Source: CALCNS01 sp964425745 (GTDB lineage: Bacteria > Bacillota > JAAYKD01). From it: a stretch of DNA of 55,489 nucleotides. Under the pieces are notes generated by a model. That model was not told the origin of the DNA and did not search any database. It saw only the letters and a program-made list of their open reading frames with translations. The stretch spans positions 1 through 55,489 of the forward strand of contig CAYRNW010000018.1 in NCBI GenBank assembly GCA_964425745.1, written 5' to 3'. Within the stretch, counting starts at the first letter, position 1, and each line of letters opens with the position of its first letter. The position numbers and the translations under genes are program-made. Positions 40,802 through 50,028 of the stretch are shown here, piece after piece.

Positions 40802-41981
40802 TATATGTACTGGATGTATGGCTTGTATTAATGTTTGTCCTGTGAACTGCATATCTCCTTATGAAGATGATGAAGGATTTTGTCAACCAATAATTGATAA
40901 AACAAAGTGTATTAATTGTGGAAAATGTACGGCAGCTTGCCCTGTACTAAATGCACCTATAAAACATACAGATGATACTCCAGTTGTGTATGCTGTGTGG
41001 AATAAAGATCCATTATTGCTAAGTAAAAGTACTTCTGGGGGTGCATTTGGAGCATTAGCAAAGCAAGTTTTGAATGGGAAAGGAATTGTGTATGGCGTTG
41101 CATACTCTGAAGATTTACTTGTGAATCATATAAGAGTTACCACAGAGGATGAACTGCAGAAATTACACGGTTCAAAATATGTACAAAGTAAAATAGGTTA
41201 TATTTATCGTAGTATAAAAGAAGATTTAGACAAAGCCATAAATGTTTTATTTTCGGGCACACCTTGTCAAGTCGCAGGCTTATACGGATTTTTAGGCCAT
41301 GATAAATATGATAATTTATATACTTGTGATCTAGTTTGTCACGGAGTCCCCTCACCAGGCGTTTATGAGAAATATATAAAATACATGGAAGAAAAAAATA
41401 ATTCTAAAATGATAAACATTGAAATGAGGACCAAAAAAAGGGGATGGAATTCCACTCTCGATATGAAACATAGCTACGAAAATGGCACAGTTATTGAAAC
41501 ATTTGATGCGTTTAATGACCCATACATGAATGGGTTTTTATATGATTTGATTTTAAGAAAATCGTGTTATGAATGTAGATATGCTAAAATACCGAGAGAA
41601 AGCGATATTACACTTGCTGACTTTTGGGGTATAGGAAGTGAAATGCCATTTAATCATCCAACTGAGCAAGGAATTTCAATGATTATGATTAATACAAGTA
41701 GAGGTAAAGATTTATTTAATATATGTAAAAATAATGTTTATTTTGAGGAAAGAAATTTGAATGAGGCAAAGAAAGGAAATGTTATGTTATCTCCTCGAGT
41801 GCATAGCAATCCAAATAGGGAAAAGTTCTTCAATGACCAAAAAATAATGCCATTTGATGTGTTAACAAAGAAATATCTGTCAAGAAAGGAAAGTATCAAG
41901 AATAGATTTATTAATATAATTATTAAAACATTAGGTCGAGATAACATAAAAAGAATAAAGAATGTGATGAAAATAGGATGA
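40782..41981 (+). CDS. FrhB/FdhB-like iron-sulphur flavoprotein
   Basis: This 399-residue protein has an N-terminal 2x[4Fe-4S] ferredoxin domain (C-T-G-C-M-A-C-I-N-V-C-P at about 9-20 and CINCGKCTAACP at about 43-54), then the coenzyme F420 hydrogenase/dehydrogenase beta-subunit domains: SGGAFGALAKQVLNGKGIVYG, KYVQSKIG, LFSGTPCQVAGLYGF and CDLVCHGVPSPGVYEKY. Despite the family name, homologues next to pyruvyl transferases are widespread in bacteria without F420. It probably reduces a cofactor or sugar intermediate; the reaction is unknown. Its stop overlaps the flippase ATG by 4 bp. Confidence 0.88.
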   Translation: MKIAPTDICTGCMACINVCPVNCISPYEDDEGFCQPIIDKTKCINCGKCTAACPVLNAPIKHTDDTPVVYAVWNKDPLLLSKSTSGGAFGALAKQVLNGKGIVYGVAYSEDLLVNHIRVTTEDELQKLHGSKYVQSKIGYIYRSIKEDLDKAINVLFSGTPCQVAGLYGFLGHDKYDNLYTCDLVCHGVPSPGVYEKYIKYMEEKNNSKMINIEMRTKKRGWNSTLDMKHSYENGTVIETFDAFNDPYMNGFLYDLILRKSCYECRYAKIPRESDITLADFWGIGSEMPFNHPTEQGISMIMINTSRGKDLFNICKNNVYFEERNLNEAKKGNVMLSPRVHSNPNREKFFNDQKIMPFDVLTKKYLSRKESIKNRFINIIIKTLGRDNIKRIKNVMKIG

Positions 41982-43282
41982 AAAGATTAATACTAAATAT
42001 GAATAAATTACGCTCAATTGTTGGTAATGAGCTGATATATATTGGATCAGATATACTGATTAAGGCCATTGCTTTTGTTTCAATGCCATTTTTTCTTAAT
42101 GCTATGTCAACCGAAGAATTTGGTGAATTTAATCTATACCTTACGTATAGTAGTATATTTGTAGTCTTCTTTGGATTAAATGTATCAAAATCTATTGTTA
42201 AATATTATATTGACTATGAAAATTCTAAGAGGTATTTGGCTACAGCTGTTTGGATAATGTTAATTGGATCATCCATTTTTTCAGGTTTACTTTTCTCAGT
42301 AAACTATGTTCATGGTTTATTTGAATTTGAAAGTAAGATTCTAGCCATTATTGTTATCAATACAGCGGTTATAGGATTAATCGAAATTGGACTAGAAGTA
42401 ATAAGATCAGAGCGAAATGCTAAATTATATGGTGTTTCAAGTCTAGCACAAAGTTTAATCTCTACAACTTTAGGACTCATACTTGTCTACAATATGAAAG
42501 ACAATCTAGCTTTTTGGAGATTAATTTCTGTTACTTCATCCGGAATGATTATTAGTGGATTTCTAGTCACTAGATTACTTATTAAAGAGGGCATTAAAGG
42601 AAATGTAGCGACTGCAAAATATATGCTATCTTATTCGATACCTTTAATTCCTTATACTCTATCTACAACTATACTTGCTCATGTGAATAAGTTGTTTTTG
42701 TCGAAAGTTAGCATGTCCGAATTAGGTATTTATAGTTTTGCATCAAATTTAGCCATGATAGTTTATATTATTGCAATTGCTTTAAATAGATCATTACAGC
42801 CAAACTTATTTGAAGCATTACGTGATGGCAAGCATTATCGGCGACATATAAAGAAAAACATAATCGTTTACTACGTTTTCTATTTAACTTTCATTTTTGG
42901 AACAGATATTTTAATAGGGATTTTTGGGAAGGAAGCTTATTTAGGTGCTGTAAAAGTAGTCCCTATTTTGATACTCGGATATGGATACTTTTTCATGTAT
43001 TCATTGTATATTAATTTTATGTATTACCATAAAAAAAATTATGCTGTTTCTACATTCTCATTAATGAGTGCGGGGATTGCAGTTCTTTCAAACTTTTTAT
43101 TAATTCCTCGATATGGATATTTTGGAGCAGCAATTGCTACGACAATCTCATACTTTTCGCTATTTATATTTGGTAGTTTTAATGTTAGCAAAAAAATGGG
43201 CATATTTGTTTTTAGTTGGTCAGAGCAATTAGTGATTCAAATGATGCTAATAATACCGGTTACCATTAAAATAGCAATATAA
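41978..43282 (+). CDS. Oligosaccharide flippase (Wzx-like, MOP superfamily)
   Basis: This 434-residue multi-pass protein has about 12-14 helices, starting LIYIGSDILIKAIAFVSMPF. The N-terminal FFLNAMSTEEFGEFNLYLTY and mid-chain NKLFLSKVSMSELGIYSFAS match the two repeats of polysaccharide_synt flippases. It would move undecaprenyl-linked repeat units across the membrane before Wzy polymerisation. It is translationally coupled to the FrhB-like gene (ATGA overlap). Confidence 0.88.
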   Translation: MKRLILNMNKLRSIVGNELIYIGSDILIKAIAFVSMPFFLNAMSTEEFGEFNLYLTYSSIFVVFFGLNVSKSIVKYYIDYENSKRYLATAVWIMLIGSSIFSGLLFSVNYVHGLFEFESKILAIIVINTAVIGLIEIGLEVIRSERNAKLYGVSSLAQSLISTTLGLILVYNMKDNLAFWRLISVTSSGMIISGFLVTRLLIKEGIKGNVATAKYMLSYSIPLIPYTLSTTILAHVNKLFLSKVSMSELGIYSFASNLAMIVYIIAIALNRSLQPNLFEALRDGKHYRRHIKKNIIVYYVFYLTFIFGTDILIGIFGKEAYLGAVKVVPILILGYGYFFMYSLYINFMYYHKKNYAVSTFSLMSAGIAVLSNFLLIPRYGYFGAAIATTISYFSLFIFGSFNVSKKMGIFVFSWSEQLVIQMMLIIPVTIKIAI

Positions 43283-43309
43283 CATAATTGAATTCAAGGA
43301 GATATAAAT

Positions 43310-44356
43310 ATGAAGATACTCTATTTAGATTTTTTATGTCCTGTGGGGCATCTCAACTTAGATATAAATCAGATTAAAAGGCTTTCAAATATTGGTGATG
43401 TTTATGTAATTAGTCAAAAGGGAAGATATACGGAATTACCTTCGAATGTTAGAAATATTGAAAAAAAATCAATTGAAATCAAACAGGGAAAATTCAGTAA
43501 TAGAATGAGTTCTTTAAAAACAATGTTAATTTCCGCAATTGAGAGTAGAAGAATAGATCATGATTATATAATAGTATCTTCTTTTGAAACAATTATGTTT
43601 GCTTTAGGTAGATACTTATTTAATAAAAAAGATAGGATTATTCTATTTCATCATTTTAATACGGACGAGCTTTCAAGTAGAGTAAAAGCATTTTTTTTTC
43701 GAACGTATATGAATAAAGTCACACATATTGTTTTTTCTGAATTTATCAGAGATCATCTTATCAATAAATTTGGCGTTAATCCAAGACATGTATTTGTATT
43801 GCCTCATCATATGAATAAAATAAGTATTACGAAAGGAAATGCAAAAGAGTATCAATGTGTTGGTTTGAGTAGTAGTAATGATGAAAATATTATTGAAAGC
43901 ATTATTCGTAAAGAAGAAAAAGAAAATTTGTTAAAGCAGATGAAAATCAAAGTTGTGTTGAAGTCAAAGGAATTTGAATATGATAATGGTTACTTGAAAG
44001 TAGTAAAAGGTTATCTAGAAAAAGAAGTTTATAGTGATTTTATTGACAACGCTCAATCAATTTATATGCCTTTTCCAAATCGCTTTCAGTTTAGAATGAG
44101 TGGTACACTTATTGATGCTTTAACAAATAATAAGATTGTATATGGAAGTGATATACCCGTAATGAGACAATATTCAATAAAATATCCAAGTATATGTAAA
44201 GTAGTTAATGATGAGAATGCTTTTATTGAGACTTTATTATCAAATAATGATAATAACAAAAAACTCGAAGATGAGTTTGATAAGTTTAAGGAAGATCATT
44301 CTGAAGAAAGAATTGAGCTGATTCTTGCAAAAATATTGAATGATTCTGAATCTTAA
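43310..44356 (+). CDS. Probable GT-B glycosyltransferase
   Basis: This 348-residue protein has KILYLDFLCPVGHLNLDINQ, then DHDYIIVSSFETIMFALGRY, DRIILFHHFNTDELSSRVKA and HIVFSEFIRDHLINKFGVNP, the last being the typical end of a GT-B acceptor domain. The donor half is divergent (DNAQSIYMPFPNRFQFRMSG, TLIDALTNNKIVYGS) but keeps the layout of a nucleotide-sugar site. Family not recognised; called from fold pattern and position between the flippase and ManC. ATG follows AAGGAGATATAA. Confidence 0.65.
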   Translation: MKILYLDFLCPVGHLNLDINQIKRLSNIGDVYVISQKGRYTELPSNVRNIEKKSIEIKQGKFSNRMSSLKTMLISAIESRRIDHDYIIVSSFETIMFALGRYLFNKKDRIILFHHFNTDELSSRVKAFFFRTYMNKVTHIVFSEFIRDHLINKFGVNPRHVFVLPHHMNKISITKGNAKEYQCVGLSSSNDENIIESIIRKEEKENLLKQMKIKVVLKSKEFEYDNGYLKVVKGYLEKEVYSDFIDNAQSIYMPFPNRFQFRMSGTLIDALTNNKIVYGSDIPVMRQYSIKYPSICKVVNDENAFIETLLSNNDNNKKLEDEFDKFKEDHSEERIELILAKILNDSES

Positions 44357-44397
44357 TTTTTTTGAGTTTATATTTATAAATGGAGGAGGGGAATCTA

Positions 44398-45777
44398 ATG
44401 AAAACTATCATTCTAGCCGGTGGAAGTGGGACAAGGCTTTGGCCATTAAGTAGGGAGAGATATCCAAAACAGTTCATTAAACTTCAGGGGAAAGAAGAAT
44501 CACTTTTTCAAGAGACTTTTAAGAGGAGCTTATTGCTTTCAAATATTGATGATATTTACGTGGTAACAAACGAGAAGTATAAATTTCTAGTAATGGGTGC
44601 AGTTGAAGAGCTGGGCTATACTTACAATGAAGATAATATTCTAGTAGAGCCGGAAGCAAAGAATACGCTACCTGCAATTTATGCAGGAGTAAATGAGATC
44701 GTTAAGAAAGGTCATGATTCTATCGTCGTATTCCCTTCGGATCACACGATTTTAAAAGCCGAGGAATTTGCTTCTATTATTAAAGAGTCTGAAACATTGA
44801 CAAAGGATTCGATTATAACCTTTGGTATTCAACCGAATGGACCTAATACAGGATATGGATACATATCACCTGGAGAGAAAAAACTTAATGGATTCGTTGT
44901 AAATTCTTTTAAAGAAAAGCCAACGCCAGAAAAAGCTGAGGAATACATTTCTAAGGGATACTATTGGAATGCGGGAATTTTTATGTTCGGCTCATCTTTA
45001 TTTTCAAATGAGGTTGAAATCTACTCTCCAGAGATATTTGATGCATTTAAAACAAGTAATAACATAAAAGACGCATTTTCAAAGATCAACACTAAGATTT
45101 CAATAGATTACGGGATCATGGAAAAGAGTGATAAGGTAGCTGTTGTGCCTGTTGATATTGGTTGGAATGATTTAGGTAGCTTTGACTCATTTTATGATGT
45201 TTTCCAAGAAGACGAAAATTCGAATATATCCGATGAGCAAAACATAATTATTGATTCTAGAAATAACCTTATTCAATCATACAATGGTAAAATTGTTGCT
45301 GTTGTAGGAGTCGAAGACTTAATTATTATTGACAACAGGGATGCACTTCTAGTTTGCAAAAAAGATCAATCCCAGAAGGTTAAGAATGTTGTTGATATTT
45401 TAAAGGAAAGAAACGACTTACGAACTGAGTTCAGTGTTCAAGATTACAGACCTTGGGGGCATTATAAGGTTTTAGAAGAAGAAAAAGACTCTTTCAAAAT
45501 TAAACGAATAACTGTAAACCAAGGAAAAAGACTCAGTTATCAATTACATCATCATAGAAGTGAACACTGGATTGTAGTTAGAGGCATGGCAAAAGTAACA
45601 GTTGATGGTGAAGAGAAGTTTGTGCGATCTGGTGAAAGCATTTTCTTTAGAGAAGGCCAAAAACATCGTCTTGAGAATCCTGGGAAGACATCATTAGAGA
45701 TAATTGAAGTACAAATGGGTCAGTACCTTGAAGAAGACGATATCGTTAGATTTGCCGACGAATATGGTAGAAAGTAA
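44398..45777 (+). CDS. manC: Mannose-1-phosphate guanylyltransferase / mannose-6-phosphate isomerase
   Basis: This 459-residue type II enzyme makes GDP-mannose (and isomerises fructose-6-P). The nucleotidyltransferase domain (about 1-280) has IILAGGSGTRLWPLSRERYP, KQFIKL, VFPSDHTI and FKEKPTPEKAEEY. The C-terminal cupin isomerase (about 340-455) has RPWGHYKVLEEE, QLHHHRSEHWIVVRGMAKV (metal-binding His residues) and ENPGKTSLEIIEVQ. ATG at 44398 follows GGAGGAGGGG. The mutase that should supply mannose-1-P follows directly but is broken. Confidence 0.92.
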   Translation: MKTIILAGGSGTRLWPLSRERYPKQFIKLQGKEESLFQETFKRSLLLSNIDDIYVVTNEKYKFLVMGAVEELGYTYNEDNILVEPEAKNTLPAIYAGVNEIVKKGHDSIVVFPSDHTILKAEEFASIIKESETLTKDSIITFGIQPNGPNTGYGYISPGEKKLNGFVVNSFKEKPTPEKAEEYISKGYYWNAGIFMFGSSLFSNEVEIYSPEIFDAFKTSNNIKDAFSKINTKISIDYGIMEKSDKVAVVPVDIGWNDLGSFDSFYDVFQEDENSNISDEQNIIIDSRNNLIQSYNGKIVAVVGVEDLIIIDNRDALLVCKKDQSQKVKNVVDILKERNDLRTEFSVQDYRPWGHYKVLEEEKDSFKIKRITVNQGKRLSYQLHHHRSEHWIVVRGMAKVTVDGEEKFVRSGESIFFREGQKHRLENPGKTSLEIIEVQMGQYLEEDDIVRFADEYGRK

Positions 45778-45787
45778 GGTTGTAATT

Positions 45788-46032
45788 ATGAACTACATGA
45801 ATAACTACAAAGAATGGATTGCTAGTCAAATTATAAATGAAGAAAGTAGAAAAGAATTATTAGCCATACAAAACAATGATGCTGAGATTGAAGAAAGATT
45901 CTACAAAAATCTCGAGTTTGGAACAGGTGGACTCAGAGGAATTTTCGGTGCTGGAGCAAATAGAATAAAAATATACTGTTAGGAAAGCAACACAAGGGTT
46001 AGCGAATTTCATTAATATTGGAGTGCTACGAT
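45788..46032 (+). pseudogene. Phosphomannomutase/phosphoglucomutase, 5' fragment
   Basis: The first 64 codons are the family N-terminus (YKEWIASQIINEESRKELLA, NLEFGTGGLRGIFGAGANRI). A 1-base loss at about 45965 causes a stop at 45982; in the +1 frame the family sequence goes on (TVRKATQGLANFIN) to about 46020, where IS3-side sequence begins. The phosphoserine and metal sites are absent. So there is both a frameshift and a truncation by the IS insertion or an associated deletion. Confidence 0.85.
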
Positions 46033-46097
46033 AAAAGTAGAGTCTGAACCGCGAGATTATGCTATACTAAAAGTATCAGTATAAGGAGCGAAAGAAG

Positions 46098-46388
46098 ATG
46101 AACGAAAAATTCAGCAAAGAAATCCGGCAAGAAGCGTTAAAACTTGCAGAAGAAATCGGAACAGCCGCCGCCGCCCAACGACTGGGAATGAAGAGTAGCA
46201 CCTTGTATACCTGGAAGCAAAAAGCCACCAAAGGAATCAAAGACTATGGGACTGGAGTTCCTGAGAAAAGCTATGAGGAATTAAAAGCGGAGAACGAACG
46301 ACTTAAGAAAGAAAATCATCGGTTAAAAGAAGACACCGAAATTTTACAGGACGCTCTAAGTTTTTTCGGAAAAAGCCGGAAGAAGTAA
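46098..46388 (+). CDS. IS3-family transposase OrfA
   Basis: This 96-residue protein has a helix-turn-helix (EIRQEALKLAEEIGTAAAAQ, RLGMKSSTLYTWKQK) and a leucine-zipper-like coiled coil (YEELKAENERLKKENHRLKE, about 60-85), the classic OrfA layout. It binds element ends and pairs with OrfAB. A T6C run at 46361-46367 near its 3' end, with orfB in the -1 frame, is a likely programmed frameshift site. ATG follows AAGGAGCGAAAGAAG. Confidence 0.9.
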   Translation: MNEKFSKEIRQEALKLAEEIGTAAAAQRLGMKSSTLYTWKQKATKGIKDYGTGVPEKSYEELKAENERLKKENHRLKEDTEILQDALSFFGKSRKK

Positions 46389-46402
46389 ACAAACGTCAGC
46401 GG

Positions 46403-46891
46403 ATGGAGTATATCGCAATGCGCAGTGGAAAAAAAGGTTGGACCACCGTAGCAATCTGCAGAGTGCTTCAGGTGAGCGAAGCCGGCTATTACAAATACAA
46501 ACGGGCGCAGAAAAAACCTTATAAGTATACCGATCTGCTGACAACCATTCATACCCTCATAAAAGAAGATCCAGAAAATTCTAACTATGGGGTAAAACGC
46601 ATCTTTGAAGCACTCAAAAATTATCATCAATTCAAGGGAAGCTATAGCACCATCTACCGAATCTGTCAGAAGAACAACTTGATGATCCGTTACAAACGCA
46701 GACCAAAAGGGTTAACAAAAGCAGATCGCGAGGCAGAAAAGGCAGAAAACCTAATTCAACAAGACTTTACTGCCGAAAAACCGAACGAAAAATGGTTAAC
46801 TGAATATTCCGTCGAAAATATCCACCCTGTCCGGACCGACGTTCCATGCGGTCCGGACAAAGGTTCCATCGATTCCGGTATGGGATCATAA
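46403..46891 (+). pseudogene. IS3-family transposase OrfB, 5' part
   Basis: The frame is open from before 46366 (FRKKPEEVNKRQRMEYIAMR), so OrfB is made by -1 frameshifting. Visible are the HTH_21-type region (VLQVSEAGYYKYKRAQK, YGVKRIFEALKNY) and the lead-in to the rve core (EKPNEKWLT). At 46801 the IS21 begins and the frame reads nonsense to 46891. Joining 46800 to 49457 restores KWLTDITEI, including the first catalytic Asp. Confidence 0.88.
46795..46800. repeat. 6-bp target duplication, left copy
   Basis: GTTAAC directly before the IS21 left end (TGAATATTCCG). The matching copy is at 49451-49456, directly after the right end. Confidence 0.9.
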
Positions 46892-46929
46892 GGTACAATG
46901 AGCTGAAAGCTCTTAGAAACAAATGAGCG

Positions 46930-47700
46930 TTAGCTCTTGTTGGAGTTTTTGAAACTATAGTATTCTCTCATGGAACGATCATGTTCTTTGTCAATGTAGA
47001 GAATTTCAATGATATGAGAATTGTAAATGATACGGTCGAGAATAGCCTCTGCAATTGGAGCTTCAGGGAACTTCGTATGCCAACCTTGCGTGTTGAACTG
47101 AGAACAGAAAATCGTAGATGATTTTTTTGTTCTTGCATGAATGATTTCTAGAAGGTCTCTTGCTTCTGTTTCCTTTAAGGATATTAGAAGCCACTCGTCA
47201 ATGATGAGTAGTTGGTATTTTTTGTACTGCTTCAGAAGCTTAGTAAAGGTACCGTCGCCTTTGGCCATTGCCATTTCAATAAGTAACTCTGGTAAGCGAA
47301 TGTATTTAACCTTGTAATCTCTTTTACAAGCTTCCATACCAAAAGCACACGCCAAATAGGACTTTCCTGAACCGGTTGAGCCAAGAATAATAATATTTCG
47401 GCATTCGGTGATGTAATTGCACTGTGCTAAGCTTTCTATGTCATTGCGATCCAACTTTCTTCCAGCGGTATAATTTACATCATGGATCGAGGCTTGTGGT
47501 TGGTCGAAGTTGGCTAGGTGAATGAGTCTACTTTTTCGGTTGTTGCGTCGGCTAGAAAATTCTGTATCCACTAAGAAACCCAACCGATCCTCAAAAGGAA
47601 TCTCGTTCATTTTAGGATCTTCGCATTGGACGAGGAACGCTTCTGCCATTTTTGGTAACCGCATTTCTCTCAGTTTGTCAATGGTCGCTTGTCTACTCAT
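46930..47700 (-). CDS. istB: IS21 helper ATPase IstB
   Basis: This 256-residue AAA+ ATPase regulates target choice and transposition with IstA. Walker A is IILGSTGSGKSYLACAFG, Walker B is YQLLIIDEWLL, sensor region IFCSQFNTQGWH, and the C-terminus ILDRIIYNSHIIE is typical. ATG at 47700 is chosen to give the family start MSRQATIDKLREMRLPKMAE; it has AAAGGAGG upstream and overlaps the istA stop by 8 bp. Confidence 0.95.
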   Translation of the reverse strand: MSRQATIDKLREMRLPKMAEAFLVQCEDPKMNEIPFEDRLGFLVDTEFSSRRNNRKSRLIHLANFDQPQASIHDVNYTAGRKLDRNDIESLAQCNYITECRNIIILGSTGSGKSYLACAFGMEACKRDYKVKYIRLPELLIEMAMAKGDGTFTKLLKQYKKYQLLIIDEWLLISLKETEARDLLEIIHARTKKSSTIFCSQFNTQGWHTKFPEAPIAEAILDRIIYNSHIIEILYIDKEHDRSMREYYSFKNSNKS

Positions 47701-49249
47701 GCTCTTTTCCTCCTTTGTAGTAACTTGCACCGCGAGAATAACCATACTGATTACTCTCTGAACTTGGTGCTTTTTCTACATTGGAATCGAGTGCTAGCTT
47801 ATCCTGACCTGTCACGAGGATATTCTTAATGCTTTTGTAACTTGGATTAGGAGTGTAGCATAATGCACGGCGACAAGCGCTTTCTAATCTTTCAATAGAA
47901 TACTTATCTGCAAACTTCAGTAACCCCATGCAACTCCGGTAGCCTTGCTGCTCAATTTTGTAGGAGGCGAGAATCGATTTCACGGTGGTTTCAGTATGCG
48001 GTCCAATCTTTTTAGCCCACTCTGTGAAACGGTTAGCATCCCATTGCAGATAACTTTGGTGATCCTCCGGCATATGTGCCGGTGTCGTGCTGTATTGACC
48101 CGAATGTCCGTAAAGTCTTGCGTGAGAACAAAGACGCAGGTTTTCGTAAAAGATTTCTATGGTATGCTTCGTGATTTTAACTTCTACCGTTTGACGAATG
48201 TATTCATGAGGAACAGAGTATTGCATCTTGTCGTGAGAAATGTGATAATTGAACGGCACAATGGCTTCTTTCCATTGGGCAAGTTCATATGGGGTAGACG
48301 GCAAGGGTGCGAGGAAGGGCTTTTCTTCATGCAAGAACACCTGTAACCGGCTACCCTCCCTTTTTTGAAAGGGACGGCTGTTAATTTCTTTCAGCCGGAA
48401 GCGTAGCTCCTGATTCAGATCTTGCAAAGTGAAAAACTTCTTATTTCGCACTGCAGCAGTAATCCAGCGAGTAGCCAATCCCACTGCACCTTCTGCATTT
48501 GGTTTGTCTTTGGGAGCAGAAATTCTCGCAGGCAGGATTGCTGTATTATAATGCTCTGCTAACTCCTGGTAGGTTTTGTTTAGTTTGGTTGAATATTTAT
48601 CTGCTTGAATAACGCCGGTCTTGAGATTATCACACACCAATATCCTCGTTACCCCCTGAAAGTGTTGAAACATATTCACATGAGCGCTAATCCAATTCTC
48701 CTGTCCCATATTTAAGAAAGCTTCTGCGTATGTATATTGACTGTATGCCAAGACTCCAACAAACAAATAGGCGATACTGTTTTCTCCGGTTTCGCTATCC
48801 GAAAGAGTCAATGTTTTACCGGCCCAATCTACTTCAATTTGTTCTCCTGGTCGACGAGACAAATGCATGGTAGCTTTGTTCTTCTGGGAATGCTTTTGAT
48901 AATGAAAGCAAAACTGCGAATACATGAAAGGTAGTTCGTTATTCAGTCGAGCTTCTGTGCAATATTCGTTCCAAAGAAGTTTTAGAGTAACCCCCGTACG
49001 CTGTAACTCTTTCTCAATTTTTTCGAAGTCAGGTTTACGCCTTTCGTTTTGAAACGCTCTTCTTTCTGGATACAATAATTGGGGTAGGTTCGATTCCGTT
49101 GATTCTGTTAGTGGCCATGTGATATTGAGGCTCTTGGCGCGATTTAAAACATCTCGCACCGTTTTCCTTGAGCATTGGCAGCTTTGTGCAATGCCGATTT
49201 GATTGAGACCCAGTTGATTTAATCTCAGGATCTCTTTGTAGTTGGTCAT
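47693..49249 (-). CDS. istA: IS21 transposase IstA
   Basis: This 518-residue DDE transposase has an N-terminal helix-turn-helix (LNQLGLNQIGIAQSCQCSRK). The rve catalytic core has E-V-D-W-A-G (first D), RILVCDNLKTGV (second D) and KPNAEGAVG (catalytic E), then the beta-barrel-like C-terminal part (MQYSVPHEYIRQTVEVKITK). Full length for the family and no internal stop. ATG at 49249 has AAGGAGGGTCACGGGA upstream. Confidence 0.95.
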   Translation of the reverse strand: MTNYKEILRLNQLGLNQIGIAQSCQCSRKTVRDVLNRAKSLNITWPLTESTESNLPQLLYPERRAFQNERRKPDFEKIEKELQRTGVTLKLLWNEYCTEARLNNELPFMYSQFCFHYQKHSQKNKATMHLSRRPGEQIEVDWAGKTLTLSDSETGENSIAYLFVGVLAYSQYTYAEAFLNMGQENWISAHVNMFQHFQGVTRILVCDNLKTGVIQADKYSTKLNKTYQELAEHYNTAILPARISAPKDKPNAEGAVGLATRWITAAVRNKKFFTLQDLNQELRFRLKEINSRPFQKREGSRLQVFLHEEKPFLAPLPSTPYELAQWKEAIVPFNYHISHDKMQYSVPHEYIRQTVEVKITKHTIEIFYENLRLCSHARLYGHSGQYSTTPAHMPEDHQSYLQWDANRFTEWAKKIGPHTETTVKSILASYKIEQQGYRSCMGLLKFADKYSIERLESACRRALCYTPNPSYKSIKNILVTGQDKLALDSNVEKAPSSESNQYGYSRGASYYKGGKEHE

Positions 49250-49450
49250 TCCCGTGACCCTCCTTGTAATGTATTACACGTGTTCTGCGTGCAATCTCAT
49301 TATACATGGAGAGCTCGTTCCCTTAATACATTTTGGCTTCTGGAACGTTCCCGGAATCACTGGAACATGTGTCCGGATTCAATGGAACGAAACTCCGGAA
49401 CGATTGGAACCAAACACCGGACCGGTGGGTAATTGCCGCCGGAATACTCA

Positions 49451-49456
49451 GTTAAC
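49451..49456. repeat. 6-bp target duplication, right copy
   Basis: GTTAAC directly after the IS21 right end; pairs with 46795-46800. Confidence 0.9.
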
Positions 49457-49937
49457 CGATATTACCGAAATCCCCTGTAGTGATGCCAAGCTTTATCTTG
49501 CACCAATCCTGGACTGTTACGACGGCAGCATACTCGGCTTTAAGATGGATACCCATATGAAAGCAGAGCTTTGTGTGGAAGCTTATGAAAATGCTTGTGT
49601 TGCCACCGGAGCCCGGGGAATGATTTTACACAGTGATCGAGGAAGTCAATTCACCAGTCAGTTATTTCGAAAGTCTTTGGCGAATCACGGTGCCGTACAA
49701 AGCATGAGTGGGGTTGGACGGTGTTACGACAACGCCAGAATGGAGAGCTTCTTTGCCACCTTAAAGAAAGAAAAGCTTTACCAAATGGACACAACTAAAT
49801 TAACCAGTGAGGAAGTGAAATCCATTGTATTTCGGTATATATACTACTATAACTTAAGAAGAATCTACAGTACAAACGGTGGTTGGCCGCCTCTTGTCTA
49901 CCGGCAGTATTACTATAACAAGCATAAAGCTGCTTAG
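49457..49937 (+). pseudogene. IS3-family transposase OrfB, 3' part
   Basis: About 160 residues starting DITEIPCSDAKLYLAPILDC, which holds the first catalytic Asp; HSDRGSQFTSQLF holds the second Asp and DNARMESFFATLKKE the catalytic Glu. It ends NLRRIYSTNGGWPPLVYRQY in family style. It is separated from its 5' part only by the IS21, in the same frame, so precise excision would restore a complete OrfB. Confidence 0.9.
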
Positions 49938-49968
49938 ATTTCTTCCCTCATTGGCAGGATATCCGATT

Positions 49969-50028
49969 GCTTTTTTCTGTCAAGGACAGAGCCACAAGTG
50001 GTGTTTCACATCCTTGACAGAAAAAAGC
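49969..50028. other. Long perfect hairpin downstream of OrfB
   Basis: An 18-bp perfect inverted repeat GCTTTTTTCTGTCAAGGA / TCCTTGACAGAAAAAAGC with a 24-base loop, extended outside by ATCCG-ATT / ATA-CCGGAT. The A/T-run placement makes it a possible terminator for the IS3 or a structure at its right end. The remaining 130 bp to the next fragment show nothing I recognise. Confidence 0.75.

Larger units (their letters stand above)
46801..49450 (-). mobile_element. IS21-family insertion sequence (2650 bp), intact
   Basis: It is bounded by inverted ends TGAATATTCCG (46801) and CGGAATACTCA (ending 49450), 10 of 11 matching, with several internal GTCCGGAC/TTCCA-type repeats inside each end, as IS21 elements have. 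The target duplication is GTTAAC. It carries istA and istB read leftward. Both genes look intact, so it may be active. Confidence 0.92.

Noticed and set aside
46020..46095. Left terminal inverted repeat of the IS3 element
   Set aside because: Several short matches to 49940-50170 were tried, but none exceeded what chance gives in AT-rich DNA, so the ends are left open.
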